64,000 nt of DNA from Echiichthys vipera (GCA_963691815.1 OY829658.1:11490381-11554380); one strand, 5' to 3'. Counted from the first letter of the stretch, positions 24,190 through 36,600 are shown. Translations and numbers: made by a program. The notes: generated by a model not told the origin, from the sequence alone.

Positions 24190-24191
<2 letters not shown>

Positions 24192-25577
24192 AAAGGCTTT
24201 GGGTTACTCCCCCTGCTTGCGGTTATTGCTGGTGGCTTGTCTAAAGGTTGGATGAGTGAGAAGGGTGGTGCATTAAATCAACACACTTGCCACAAACCAA
24301 ACATAACCAGTATGCCAGCTTTAATCCCTTTTATAAAAAGAGAGGATGATAATTGCTTGGACAGAGCAGAAGTTTAGCCTGACTGCGTGATCTCAAAAGA
24401 ACAAAAGTCTTGAATGCCCGAGGGAGCCACAATACTGAATGCTTGGCTGGTTATATCTGTCATCAGCTGAAAGAATATATTTTGTGGTGTTTGTTCTCCT
24501 TTGTACAGACAGCAAATTAAATGACATGTATTGAACTACTTTTGGTTTTGTCTGAATAACTCTGCCCACCTTTTTTGGGCAATTTTCAAGAAGCGACAAT
24601 CACCCAAATGTGCTGTCACTCCAAACAAGGTCCGGATGCATGAAGCACTTGATATATTGAGTGGATGAGTCAGGAAGATGCTGTTTTTCAGTTAGATGCT
24701 GTTAGCTCTGATTGCCATGTCTGATTGGATGCTCCGTCATATAAAAATACCACCTGTGCCCTGTGTGTCACATTACTCCTGCTGTATAAGTCGGGGGCCG
24801 TTATCAGTCAGTGAATAATGCACTTGTCTTTGTTGTGCACGGTGGGAAGCTTGGGCTGTAATTAAGGAAAATTAATTTGACTCTTCATGTGGAGTAAAGG
24901 ATATTTTCAACTCAAAGACAATATGCTTGCCTCTTGCCTGATTGATGTTGTAGGATAATGATTGCTGGCGCGTGCATGTGTGTGTGTGTGTGTGTTTGTG
25001 AGTGTGTGTGTGTGTGTGTGTGTCAGTGACTGATTCAAAGTGCAGCTGTGTAAGGCCTTCATATGACACTCCTCTCCTCCATCTGCCTTGGTTGCCATGA
25101 TACATCACAGATGTGCTCCCTTGTTGCCTCACCTTCCTTATCTCTTTACAGTATTTTTCAGCAAGGGACAGGCTCAATTATAGTTCTGAAAACCCCAACT
25201 GCTATCTTGTAAAGGGTTATGAAAGTGGTCAGCATTGGCTGCCTGTACCTTTTGTCCTTTTTGGCAGCATAAGCAATAATCTGTCAATGCAAGTGACACC
25301 ACATGGACATACTGTTTAAACCTAGTGTTATGGCTGGAAGATTAGCATTAAGATTTAAAAAGGGTGCTTGCAAGGTAGTGCTTTTCAAAGCATGTAATAT
25401 TATTGCAATTTGAATCCGAGTGAGCTGAAAGGCTAGCACGATCTTTGATGTAGCAGACAAGTGCAATGCAAGCAGTCTTCAAATTATTTAAAGATTGTTT
25501 CTCAGAGGGGTACGGTGAACTTCTGATTGGTGCCTTTCCTCATCCCAAAGCAGTGGCATTCCACAGCACCACTTTGG

Positions 25578-25613
<36 letters not shown>

Positions 25614-25746
25614 GGGGGCTAACCTGCCTGCCTCAGTGAAGCTAAGCGACGATTCTTGGATTCCCCCTCCTTCTGTCACCACGCAGAGAGTCTCAGCTAT
25701 CTGTCTCAGTGCTTTTCTAGGTCAGGACTGCAGCAGCACACACAAT

Positions 25747-25777
<31 letters not shown>

Positions 25778-26384
25778 ACAGGCACGAGTGCATCCTCACA
25801 TACAGGCATGACTTGTACAGTATGATCACACAATGAAGTGTAGATGTTTGTGCAATGCACATTCACATGCATAGATACATGAATACACAGAAAAGCTTAA
25901 CACACATGAACGCAGACACACGCATTGCAAATTTATTCCACTTCTTTTAAGCTTAGGATACGGCCCCTAACAAACGACAGCTCTATTCTAATTCTGCAAT
26001 TGCAAAAGCAGCATAAAGCACTAGGTCATTTACATACATGTACTGAAGCACACCTGTTCTTTTGCTCATACACTGAGAGTTTTGAGGTGGAATATATGAG
26101 TATTATGATTCATCATTGTCCTCTCAGCTAGTTGTATGACTCATTTATACCTGTTCAAACAGCAATCCTAGTGGAGCATGACAAGGATGGCTCACCAAAT
26201 GGACATTATTTCTGTGGGAAAATAATTTTCTGTGACAATCAGAATAGTAGCATGCAGCCTTGCTGATTTGTATCCAAAGGAAGAGGATGTACCTTTTAAA
26301 AAAGAAAAAAAATGATGGCGGAAATGTTGGAACATCTGGTCATGTCTATCTTTTCCTGCATTTTTATTTTTTATCTGCAGCAGC
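24190..26384. other. Non-genic sequence with three short dinucleotide arrays
   Basis: (TG)n near 24977-25023, interrupted; (GT)n at 25581-25612; (CA)n at 25747-25776. The part 24600-24900 is repeat-free with a TAATTAAGGAAAATTAATT block. No supported gene. Confidence 0.5.
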
Positions 26385-26560
26385 TGTGGCACTGGAGGTA
26401 GAGTGGGTTGTCCAGTAATTGGACAATTCAATCCTTGGTTCGATGGTTTAACTCCCAGCTCCTCCACTCCGCATGCCGATATGTCTTTGCCCAAGACACA
26501 GAACCCCAACTGGCCATTGGTATGCGAATGTGCATCTGAATGAATACTGATGGAGTCGCC
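26385..26560 (+). mobile_element. tRNA-derived SINE, decayed
   Basis: 'ctgtggcactggaggtagag' (A-box region) and 'ccttggttcgatggtttaactccc' (a B box split by an insertion) are followed by 'ctccactccgcatgccgatatgtc', then 'ttgcccaagacacagaaccccaact'. This matches the plan of the SINE at 8294 but is more diverged. It ends indistinctly near 26560. Confidence 0.6.
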
Positions 26561-26702
26561 AGCTGAATGGCATAGTGCTAACAACATCTGGGATCACATA
26601 CATAAACAATGTATGCACAGTGTACGCTTCTCACATAAACTGGAAATTACAAAGAAAGAATGTGCTGTGAAAAAACGTGCACACCTCACGCAGACTTTAG
26701 AC

Positions 26703-26842
26703 CAGGGGTGCCCAATCCTGCTCCTGGGGAGCTGCTGCCATGCATGTTTTCGGTTTCCCCCTGCTCCAAAACACCTGAGAGCAGGGAGAAACCTAAAACA
26801 TGCAGGGCAGTAGCCCTCCAGGAGCAGGATTGGGCACCCCTG
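26703..26842. mobile_element. hAT-type palindromic MITE with perfect 8-bp target duplication
   Basis: 140 bp bounded by perfect 25-bp terminal inverted repeats beginning CAGGGGTGCCCAA (26703-26727 and 26818-26842). It is flanked by CTTTAGAC on both sides (26695-26702 and 26843-26850). The interior is also nearly self-complementary, so the whole element is one long hairpin. The 8-bp duplication and CAG..CTG ends are hAT hallmarks. No coding capacity. Confidence 0.93.
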
Positions 26843-26983
26843 CTTTAGACCATGCGTACACATGGTTTTAGTTGAGATAGTTTGTTTTTAGATTGTTTGC
26901 CACGGATTTTGTAATTTTTTGCAGACCACACAACCTTCTGCATACTGCTGAAGCCAAATTTATAAACTTTATTTAAAATGATT

Positions 26984-27004
26984 TATATATATATATATAT
27001 ATAT
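26984..27004. repeat. Short (TA)n tract
   Basis: About ten TA units in AT-rich context. Confidence 0.9.
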
Positions 27005-27357
27005 TCACAATTTCGTCTTTATATTTACATTTGAGCACCATCATCACTCTGTTAATCATCTTTCTTTTTAATCAAATCGCAGTATTCACAGTCTTTCTTC
27101 CTCCGATACTCCTCTATATATTGACCAGTTTCAATGTGCAGTGGTAATATGCCGCACACGTAACTGTGACATAGTGATGTGTCACTTTTTGGTTCGACAA
27201 ATATTTCACACTTATATTCTCTTTTTAAACCAACAATAGGTTCTCAGTTTTGTTTTTTTGAAGATTTCTTCTTCCCAATGCTTTTTACGTTCAAAACCAA
27301 GGAAAGAGGAAAAATTGCCCCGATGCCTTTCTCCAATTTGCATAACGCAAAAGCAGG

Positions 27358-27451
27358 GGGGTTGACGACGCTAAAACCTTCATCTTAGACACCATCCATA
27401 AACACCTGGAACACCCTAACACCACAGCCAGACTCCTGTTTGCAGATGTCT
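27358..27451 (+). pseudogene. Rex1-like LINE reverse transcriptase, upstream part
   Basis: Open frame reading VDDAKTFILDTIHKHLE, then HPNTTARLLFADV, the start of the RT palm (first catalytic Asp in ADV) of Rex1-group non-LTR retrotransposons. The frame stops at 27451 because a solo LTR begins at 27452. It resumes at 27869, and the two sides join without loss apart from one 5-bp target copy. The 5' limit of the LINE is unclear. Confidence 0.8.
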
Positions 27452-27686
27452 TGTTAGGAACGGAAACTGGGAAACTGGGTCTACTCAATCAAAATACAGG
27501 TGATTTAATGACTTGTGTAAGTATCAACAAAGTGCTTTTACTGATGAAAACGATCTGCCGAAGACTGAGTCTCCGGCTGGTCTTCTTATACTGGAGCGGA
27601 GATGATTAGTGGAGATGGAAAACGCCATGTCCCCAGCTCCCAGACACACACACACATGCACACACACACACAAACACACACAAACA

Positions 27687-27779
<93 letters not shown>

Positions 27780-27863
27780 GGGAGACATGTGGGAAAACAA
27801 ACAGCGGAAAACCAACACAGAAAGAAGAGGAAAGAGGAGGGCTGACATGATGCCATCATGACA
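27452..27863. mobile_element. Solo LTR (412 bp) inserted in a Rex1-like LINE
   Basis: The segment begins TGTTAGGAAC and ends CATGACA, so it has the 5'-TG...CA-3' ends of a long terminal repeat. It is bounded by the direct 5-bp duplication TGTCT (27447-27451 and 27864-27868). Removing it with one duplication restores the LINE frame. No internal retroelement genes are present, so it is what remains after recombination between two LTRs, or a lone insertion. The superfamily (Gypsy, BEL or other) is undetermined. It contains a long CA array. Confidence 0.85.
27643..27776. repeat. (CA)n microsatellite inside the solo LTR, about 134 bp with interruptions
   Basis: Interrupted at the left (ACAAACACAAAC) and pure from about 27691. 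It produces several spurious His-Thr and Cys-Val frames. Expansion inside the LTR inflates its length. Confidence 0.96.
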
Positions 27864-27868
27864 TGTCT

Positions 27869-28720
27869 CCTCTGCCTTCAACACCCTGCAGCCACATATT
27901 CTTGCAGCAAAACCAGACACTTTCTTTCACCTGGATGGTCAACTAATCTGGTGGATCACTGATTTTCTCACCAACCGCTCCACAAAACTTTCTCAGACCT
28001 CTCTTTCACCTCAACTGGCTCCACTAAAGACTGTGTCCTCTGACCTCTGCCTTCATCCTCTACACCAACGACTGCGGGTCCACCCAGCCTGAGTGTCAAC
28101 TGGTTAAGTATGCCGATGGCGAAACTTCTTTCTCACTGCACAAAAGCTCAGCTCTGCATGATTGTTGAGTGGCACCTGTCTGGAATTGGATGTTGAGAAA
28201 CCCAAAGAGATGGTGGGGACTATCTCCAACAAACAAAGGGAGGAAATTGCAGCAGTTTTTTTCACCTCAATCCAGGGGGAAATGGTCAAGATAGTTGAGG
28301 AGTACAGGTATCTGAGCACAATCTGTGACAATAACCTCAAGTTTACCTCCAACACAGAGGGGATCCTCAGGAAGTGTCAACAACGGCAGTATCTCCTGAG
28401 GAAGCTCAGCTCATTTGGAGAAATGAGATTTGGACATTCTCACCATTAACTACTACTCATCATCAAGAGTGTCATGCATTTTTCTATAACCTGCTAGTTC
28501 CACTCCATTAGCCTGAAAAATAGAAACCGTCTGTTGGCCACAGTCAAAGTGTGCTCCAAACTGCGATCCCTGCGATTGAATGACTCCCCTCAGGACGCAG
28601 GCTGGGCTGCCCTGACTGCAAGACCCAGGGAAGAAGGGCAACCTTTTGTCCCCAAAGCTGTTCAGCTCCTCAACTTCCAACCATCCTTACACCCTCCACC
28701 ACCCAGCTTATGACTCACAT
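27869..28720 (+). pseudogene. Rex1-like LINE reverse transcriptase, downstream part (broken)
   Basis: Continues the palm (SAFNTLQPHIL), then WWITDFLTNRS, a decayed YTNDCGSTQPECQLVKYADG region, the QGEMVKIVEEYRYLSTICDNNLKF connection and a LLRKL thumb motif (open frame 28162-28449). It ends in degraded sequence with CSKLRSL-like and VPKAVQLLN-like pieces. The catalytic Y-A-D-D box reads Y-A-D-G (28109-28120), and frameshifts or deletions remove the part before it. It cannot be active. The 3' end is uncertain. Confidence 0.82.
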
Positions 28721-28739
28721 CTACCCACAATGCACCTTA

Positions 28740-30445
28740 CACTTTATTATTGTACATACCACAATGCATTATAATTTGATATATTTTTGCACAGATGCTG
28801 GCATCATTTTAGTCTGTACAGTTGTTTTCTTCTTTTTGCACTGTTTTTGTTGTTTAGTTTGGGTTCTGTGTGTAAAACTACTAATGCTAAAACTGAGCAT
28901 TTCAGACAGACAGTATGGAAAAATATAACGTGTTTTTTTAACATTGTAAAACATTGTAAACATCTTATATTAGAAACCCCAAATACAAGTTAAAACCTGA
29001 AATTAGCATAATATAGGACCTCTAGTTGCCAGATTTTAAGGCCAAGAAAATATTAAGTTGTTGTAATGTTGGTTGTTCCAGTCATCGTATTGCCATGAAA
29101 ATCCCAGAGATGGTGTAAAGGGCTCTCCACATCAAGAACTTTAACTGTAACTAAAATGATAACTATAACAATAACGTTGTGAGCTGTCAATGTTTCGATT
29201 CTTCATCAAATTTCTCTGAAAGTTATCCCAAAAACATTAGTCTTTGCAGTTGTAGTGTTGACTCTGCTAAAAAATAGTAATAATGCTAAAATTGGGAAAC
29301 ATTTTGAAGACAACCTTGTTTTGGGGATGCATAGGTTTGTTTAGAGAAGGAACAGGATCCCAAATTAGTAGCAAAGAGGTCAAAGAGTTCCCGATGAACA
29401 GAAATGTGCTTGTCAGACAAATAGACAATAGAAATAAGCACAAATTAACCATCCGTTATTAAGACACTAATTAAACCGTATCTGTAAACACGTCATTGTA
29501 AGGTTCACATTTCTATTTGTTCCTCTATCCAGAACTGCCTTCCCTTCAGTGGCCATTGAGACTATTTCACAAGAATACACTGAAGCTTTTGACAAAGCAG
29601 CCAGATGAATAGGAGAGCTTGTGATATGAACCCTCATTTTTTAGTTGCCATGTCAGTTTTGGCACTGTGCTGAAGAACATTTTGAACCAGCTAGATGGTT
29701 TGCATATTAAATGGAGAGGAATGCGACATCACCAAGAGATGAGCAGTCCTTAGATGAGACAACATAGCTCGCCAATGAGAGATAAACAGGACAGAAAGGA
29801 TGGAGAAAAAAATCTTCAAAAACAAACAAACCAAAAACACACAATAATGAGCATTCCCCTGACTGGTTTCATTGCATAACTCATCAGCTTTCACCGCTGT
29901 CTTTTCAACACCCTCCCAGGGGTACCTGCTGTGTAAAGTTTGCAAGCCAAAGTTAGGTGATTCTGTGGGCTTTTTTCTCAATGCTGGAGCTTTGAGGGAG
30001 AAAAATAGAGCTTGTAAATCATCATTCGTAGCATCTGAATGTGTCCTGACAAGAGTACCACAAATTTTTAACAGATGGTATAGTGATAAGCCACATTTGA
30101 TCACAACTGTGAGTGAAAGGTCGGATAGAGAAGAGATACAGTGAGAAACATGCATTTTAAATCAAGCAAATATTTTCAGTACAGTAGAATCGTGTGATTG
30201 TTTCATTGTTTAGTTAAGACACCCCAGGCAAACTAATGCAGTTTGACTGTGAACCCCATCATGTGCTCACTGTATGTTGTGACATCCCATATGGTACAGA
30301 CTGTTGCAAGGGGCAACAAGGATTATTCTCTTGCCACTGTCTTCACTCCAACACTAGTGTACACAGAGATTTACTGAGCTATTCATCTGTTCATTCCAAT
30401 TCCTCTACCTGTCACAGAGGAGGTACATGAGGTTGCCAAGTTCGG
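28740..30445. other. Non-genic sequence, no feature recognised
   Basis: The start may be the 3' untranslated region of the Rex1-like element. The 154-codon minus frame 29691-30155 has no recognised domain and overlaps a plus frame. No gene is supported. Confidence 0.4.
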
Positions 30446-30447
30446 TG

Positions 30448-30449
<2 letters not shown>

Positions 30450-30489
<40 letters not shown>
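30450..30489. repeat. (TG)n microsatellite, about 40 bp
   Basis: Pure TG array. Confidence 0.96.
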
Positions 30490-30493
<4 letters not shown>

Positions 30494-31690
30494 CTAGATG
30501 TGGGTCTGGTCCCACCATAGAAAGCCACAGAGACCTAACAATAATGTGGCAAAGTTGCTCAACATGGCGTGAAATGACTTTATTGCATTTTTACATTAAA
30601 AGCACTGACAGAATACATTTCTAATAAAAGGGACCACAGTGCCCTGGGGAGCAGGCATGGGTTCTGCCAGTCATGCAAGGTGACGTACGAGTTTGTATTT
30701 TTGTGCGTGAGTGGAAAAGAATGGGGTAATCAAAATGGCATGGAAACCAAATGAGATATGTCATATGCACTGTGACATTCTCCCAAACAGACAGCCTTTG
30801 TAATGGTGCTAATCACAGATAACCTGACAGACATGTATGTTTCCACAAGATCAATGTGACAAATAGTTGATTTTTTGCATGAGCAAGGTGCAATGAAGCA
30901 GGCTAAGGGATGACAGTGTGGGAAAACATAATGGTGTGCCATTGTTGTGATTAGATGGGCTACTGACTACAGACTCCTAGAGCTAAAGTCCTGTTGATTA
31001 GAGTTAACTTGTGCCACATCATTTTAAAAATGCACTCTTTAAACATTGAGCAATTTATCAAGGATTTACTGTATAAAGTAATCAATGAAAAACCAGATAG
31101 AGAGATCGAGAGAAATTGGCAATGAATCAGTATCGATCAAATTAGCTTGATTTAATATATTCAGCAATAATAATATTCAGCCTGTTTCATAAGTGTTTGT
31201 CCTTTTCTAAATGGTTAGGCTACATGTTTGAGCTCAATAAGTGAACAGTGTACCCCGATGTTTGTGGAGGAGAAAACACTCAAAACAGACAAACTACTTG
31301 AGCCAAGGGAACACAGCTTCATGACAATCCTTGGTTGTTATAGTGCACCCGATGATACCCTTGGAAGCCAGATTGATTATTAAAAAAAAGCTCAGAACAT
31401 AAATGCTTCATCATACTAATTAATTTCCTGTTTTTCACAGACTGCTCACATCTGTCCCACTGAGCAATGTGAAGTCGGAGTGAACTTTTCAATGTTTACC
31501 AAATGTCCAATGTTCATGTCTGTGGGACCTCCATGTATGGGCTATTTATAGTCCAAATGTGGCTGTTGTGGACATCTTTTCAGCATCAAATTTAGACCAA
31601 TTTTGGATGTCGTTTTGTTATACTACTACCATAACTAGTCCCATTATGCAGGAAGGTGGAGGACATGTTTTCTGTACCAGTTCATTTTCG
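30490..31690. other. Non-genic sequence, no feature recognised
   Basis: AT-rich with isolated short frames. No terminus, RNA gene or exon is seen. Confidence 0.4.
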
Positions 31691-33647
31691 TGTAGCTTTG
31701 TTTGGTTCAGTAGCTAGTTTAAACAGGAAATGCAATACATATTTGTATTTGTCCAGTTATCTGGACACCCCTGCTGTGTGTGAAAACTTCCTTCACTTCT
31801 TTGTTGATAAGGTGACTTCTATTAGGGCTCTATTCCCACCCTTTGCTCATGTTGTTTGTCATTTCAATCTCTGTCTCCTGCTCAGTTGTCTTTGACCAGT
31901 TTGAGCCTGTGACTCTTTCCTTTATGCAGGAGATTGTTGGTCATTTGAAACCCTCAGGCTCTCCAAACAATGCTGTCTGTCCTCGACTATTTAAAGAGGT
32001 TTTCCCGACTGTAGGACCATTTGCTATTATAGCAGTCTCTCCTCAGGTGTTGTCCCTGAAAATTTTAAACATGCGGTAGTACAACATCTGATTAGAACAC
32101 CTGCTCTTGATCCTGCAGTTCTTGCTAACTTCAGGCCTATCTCCAAACTGCCAATTCTCTCAAAAACCCTGGAGAAGATTGTGCACAGTCAATTAACAGC
32201 CTTTCTGGAAATACACAATATTCTAGAAGTTTTCCAATCTGGTTTTAAAACGCTGCACAGCACCAAGTCAGCCCTTTTAATAGTTTTTAACAATATCTTT
32301 TTAGCCACTGATTCTGGTGACTGTGTTATCCTTGTGCTTTTAGATTTTACTGCTGCATTTGACACAGTGTATCATGAAATATTGATCACGTTTGAAGCAG
32401 TGGGTGGGCATCAGGGGCATAGCACTGGAGTGGTTCACATCGTACGTGGCTGATCGAACGTTCTGTGTCAGCCTTACAGAGGAATCTGTATCCTCCTCTG
32501 CTTCTCTCCTCTGTGGGGTCCCACAGGGTTCAGTTTTTGGTCCTCTCCTCTTCTCGCTCTATTTGCTCCCACTGGGTTCCATACTTAGGAAGCACAGAAT
32601 TTAATTTCACTTTTATGCTGACAACAGTCAGATTTATGTGCCTCTTAAAAAAAAGGATGAACACTCTGTTGGACTGTTAATGGAGTGTCTCAACGACATA
32701 AAGGCCTGGATGGTATTGAACTTTTTAAATTTCAATGACAAAAAGAAAGAAGTAATGGTTTTTGGTGGCACCACTAGGACCCCCTTGTAGACCTGGGCTC
32801 CTTGGCCCCAGTATGTCAAACCAAGCATTACAAACCTTGCGGCAGCTGGCCAAAATAAAGCCAATTATGTCAAGGCAGCACTTTGAGATGGTAATCCACA
32901 CCTTTGTTACCACTCGGCTGGATTACTGTAATGCACTGCATGTGGGGGTTAGTTGGTCCTCCATCGCCCGTTTACAAATGGTGCAGAATGCAGCTGTACG
33001 TCTTTTAACTGGCACACGTAAATATGAGCACATTTCCCCCCTTTTAGCCACACTCTGCTGGTTGCCTGCTCAGTTTAGGATCCATTTTTAAATTATTTTA
33101 TTCGCTTTTAAATCCCTGAATAGTCTTGCCCCGCTCTACCTATCTGAGCTTCTACACCTGCCCGCTCTCTCAGGTTAGATAATCAGCTACTCCTGAGTGT
33201 GCCTAAAACTAAACTGAAGCTCAGAGGGGACTGTACCTTTGCTGTATCGGCTCCCATATTATGGATCTCCCTCTTCACATATAACAGGCCTCTTCTCTGT
33301 CTGTTTTTAAATAACTTCTTAAAACCCATCTCTTTTCCGTGGCCTTTGATACCCAGTAAGATGTCGACTTTATTTATTATTTGATTTTAAATTGTTCTTA
33401 TTCTTGACTGCTTTTATTGCATGGGCATTATTTTTACTTATGTTTTATGTCTTTTTACCTATGTTATTTTAACTTATGTTTTATGGTATTTTTCCCCCAT
33501 TTATTGTTGTATATGTAATTTTTGTGCCTCATGTGAGTCTTTTTTTATTTATGACGTCTTATTTATTCTTCTGTACAGCACTCTGGTCAACATTGGTTGT
33601 TTTAAAGTGCTTAACAAATACAGTTGGATTGGATTGGATTGGATTAT
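31690..33647 (+). pseudogene. L2-type LINE, 5'-truncated, with reverse transcriptase and 3' tail
   Basis: Pieces of ORF2 follow in order across several frameshifts: a linker FFVDKVTSIRALF (about 31800), VFDQFEPVTLSFMQEIVGHLKPSGSP (31890), FRPISKLPILSKTLEKI (32130), FQSGFKTLHSTKSAL, LLDFTAAFDTV (32340), KQWVGIRGIALEWFTSYVADRTFCVSL, GVPQGSVFGPLLFSLYLLPLG (32516), an altered YADN box (32614-32625), then LRQLAKIKPIMSRQHFE and LDYCNALHVGV (32830-32960). C-terminal fragments follow (33199-33384). The 3' end carries a (TTGGA)n tail typical of L2/Maui elements. The apurinic endonuclease domain is absent. About 2 kb of a normally 4-5 kb element remains. Confidence 0.9.
33617..33646 (+). repeat. (TTGGA)n 3'-terminal simple repeat of the L2 element
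   Basis: Four tandem copies of a 5-bp unit follow 'gtgcttaacaaatacag'. They mark the LINE 3' end, where L2-group elements end in short reiterated tails instead of poly-A. Confidence 0.85.
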
Positions 33648-33649
33648 CA

Positions 33650-36200
33650 CCTGCTGTAGAGACAAGTAAATGGAGTACAGTTGTAGAAATACACACAAAA
33701 ATCACAATTCAATACCCCCGTTTCAATCTTTATTCAAAAATAAATTGCTCTGAATGGCATCAAAATGGAACCAGACATAACAACATAGGGTACTAAATAT
33801 GAATCACAAACCTCTTCCTCTTTGCTGTTGAACCAGGGCATATGAGATTTTGACAGGACTGTCAGGTTTTTAAAAAATACCGTACTTGATCCTTTGATCA
33901 ACAGTCTGACCATTCAGCTTTGGCTATAGCAACAGGTTGTTTGCTGCTAGCAGAGGCGCAAACGTTAGCTTGGTGCTCCTGACCTGCATTTTCTGGCTCC
34001 GTAGTATTTGAGAGGAAAGTTCATCATTCACATTCTTTCCAGATTCTACTGTCGTGTTTTTAATCTTCTGCTTTTGCCTGTTTATCCAACATTGCTATCA
34101 CATAGTGCACACATGCTAATGTAGTTTAACTGCCATGAATCCTAGAGACAGAGTTCTCCCTCTCTCTCTCTCTCTCTCTCTGTGACACATTTTAAGTTAG
34201 GAATAAGGTGGATAGGCCACCATGAAATTATTTTCTGAACTGTTCCAACAAATTGCATTTCCAAATAAAATAAACAGGTACATGCAAAAATACATATATG
34301 CATAAATAAACTTTATTATTCAAAATAAATAAACCAGTTAAAGAAAAAAGGAAAATGCAAAAAGGAAGGAAAATGCAAAAAGGAAGGGAAATGCAAAACA
34401 ACAAAATAACACAGTATGTACATTGCCTGCACCTGTCATAGACGTCCAAAAATGTTTACTTAGTTCAAAGGTCAAATGTTGTCAATATGACATCCAAGTT
34501 GGGTCATGGTTGGATGTCCAAATAGTGGACTTAATTTAGACCCAATATAGACATGATCTGCAGGTCTATCGTTTGCATATGTTTAGTGTGGTGAATGGAC
34601 ATAACATGATAACTGTTCACTATTATGGAATTGTCCATCCCATTAAATTGTTCCCAGCTGTTTCTGGCATAACTCAAACTTTTCTGTACTCTTGATTTTA
34701 ACACCATTAAAGCCAGGTCTCACTGCTAGCTTGGAACAGCAGTTTGGAAACAGCAACTACAATTAAGGACTGAAGTCACAGCTTATTTTTCTAGCTTTTA
34801 ATGGCCCTCTTGGCAGTAAAGAAACAATAATAACAAGCGCTAGGATGTTTACCATAGCTCAGTCGCTGAATAATGGCACTTCTTGGACAGACCTGACTGT
34901 GGCAAGACACATACAGTCAACAATGTTTCTAAGTTTGGGTTTCGATAGCATGTTCGATTTTATAGTTGGTTCCCGGTAAAGAAAATTCCTTTGTTAATCC
35001 GTTATAAAACCTTTCATCACTGCTCTCCCTTTTATAAGCATATAACTATGTAGGAGACATTCAAGTAGCAGGCTTCTGTGCTGAGCTGACTACTAGTTTT
35101 ACTGGTTTAATTGATGTTAGCAGCAGATTATATCAGCTGTAACTGTAATTTAACAGTCAATGAAACTTTGGCCTGGGTGGTTAATTTGCTCTCTCCAGGT
35201 CGATGTCTGTACCCAGACATGTGAATAAACGCATTTGGTTCAAGTCTCGAGTAAGTCCCAAATCATTTTTTGTTGGTTAAGTCACAGGTTATGTTGAGTC
35301 CTTAGTCTAGTCAAGTCACTTACCTGCAGTACTTGGTCTTTATAAAGAAAAAAGACAAGGTAGTAGTTCCTGTCTAACAATATTATTGGGCAATTTACAA
35401 TACCTATTCAAAAAGTGTCAAAAATAATCTAATTTGTACTATAATTGTTGACATTTAGTGAAATAAATGTAATCAAACAAACAACTTTTATAAAAGCCAA
35501 AGTATTTCTTAATTTCTTCTCAATCAAAAACATATCTGCTCCCCAACACTGCACTGCAGCCTGGCTGCTGTTAACCGGGCTACAATGTAATCCAACGGGG
35601 GGGCAACCAAAGTGTTTGTTTTTGCCACTGACAGACTCAGATTTTTTATAAGTGTCTGACTACATTGAAAAATACACAAATTCCCCCTTGAGGCATAACG
35701 CTGTAGGTTGTGTGCATAATGTTAGCCAATGATTGGTCGAGAGAGAGAAAGATAGAGCGAGTTTGTTTTCATATTTAACTTAAATTATTTGAAATTGTTA
35801 GACGTGATAAATGTAATTAGATTTGAAGGGATTAGGAATTTGAAATAATTTCAGTGGTTTTAAAAATGGATTCATTTTCAAAATGCTGATCTAGTTTTTT
35901 AAAAGACGGCTTTGGGTACATGGCTAAAGCTGCCAGTGCTGTTTGTTTCTGCTGTATTGCGTCTTGCTTACATCTTCCTCCAACACAAGCCAATCTGAGC
36001 ATCCAGAACTGTGATTTTCCTGTCCACTGTGGCTGGACCAGCATTATTCCCAGCCTTCTAATGTGTGTGATCAACCCACAAAGGCTTGTGGCTTGCAAGA
36101 CTCCTGCAATCATCGGAAGAATACCTCTGCTTGTTGGTGTTGGTTGTCTGACACCTTCTAGCTGAGATATCAACATTCAGATGGATTTTGGTTAAACGAA
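33650..36200. other. Non-genic sequence with short simple repeats
   Basis: (CT)n at 34159-34182 and an 18-bp minisatellite at 34345-34398. The segment 35225-35340 is built of 'caagtc'/'aagtcac'-type strings resembling a fish dispersed repeat also seen reversed at 54295-54360. No gene is supported. Confidence 0.45.
34345..34398. repeat. 18-bp minisatellite, three units
   Basis: The core AAATGCAAAA with GGAAGG spacer recurs at an exact 18-bp spacing (atgca at 34355, 34373 and 34391). Confidence 0.85.
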
Positions 36201-36428
36201 ACACAATGGCACTCATTTATCAATCTTGCGTGAAAACGGGCGCAGATCTGAGAGCAGAATTGGTCGTAGGAAAGGACCCACGTGTGATTTATGAAACATT
36301 CGTATCGGAACAATCTCAGCGTACGAATGAGCGGGCCTTGATAAATGCGACGGCTGAATTCGATCGTCATTAACATGTTACGCCCTTAAACATTCCTGGT
36401 TCGGAGGCCTCGCCCACTGAGGTCAAAC

Positions 36429-36600
36429 ATGGAGACAAGGAAGACGGGGAAGAAAATAAACTTTTCCGACACAGAGATGGGCATCCTGACATCCGAGATG
36501 GAGCAAAATAAAGATGTGCTTTTTGGCAGTCTTAAGAGTGGAATAAAAGGGGCCCATAAAAACGCTGTATGGAAAAGAATAACGGAGGCAGTCAACCCGA
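36429..36600 (+). pseudogene. Harbinger MYB/SANT-like DNA-binding protein, C-truncated (copy B)
   Basis: ATG at 36429, then NFSDTEMGILTSEMEQNK, SLKSGIKGAHKNAVWKRIT and TEAVN. This is the same domain as copy A with a few substitutions and the same truncation point, after which the frame enters antisense nuclease sequence. Confidence 0.8.

Noticed and set aside
27524..27920. Cysteine/valine-rich and histidine/threonine-rich proteins from several overlapping frames
   Set aside because: Translation of the CA/TG microsatellite inside the solo LTR.
29691..30155. 154-codon minus-strand frame as a gene
   Set aside because: No domain or family resemblance, hydrophobic run from T-rich sequence, and overlapped by plus-strand frames. 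Length is within chance for a 64-kb AT-rich window.
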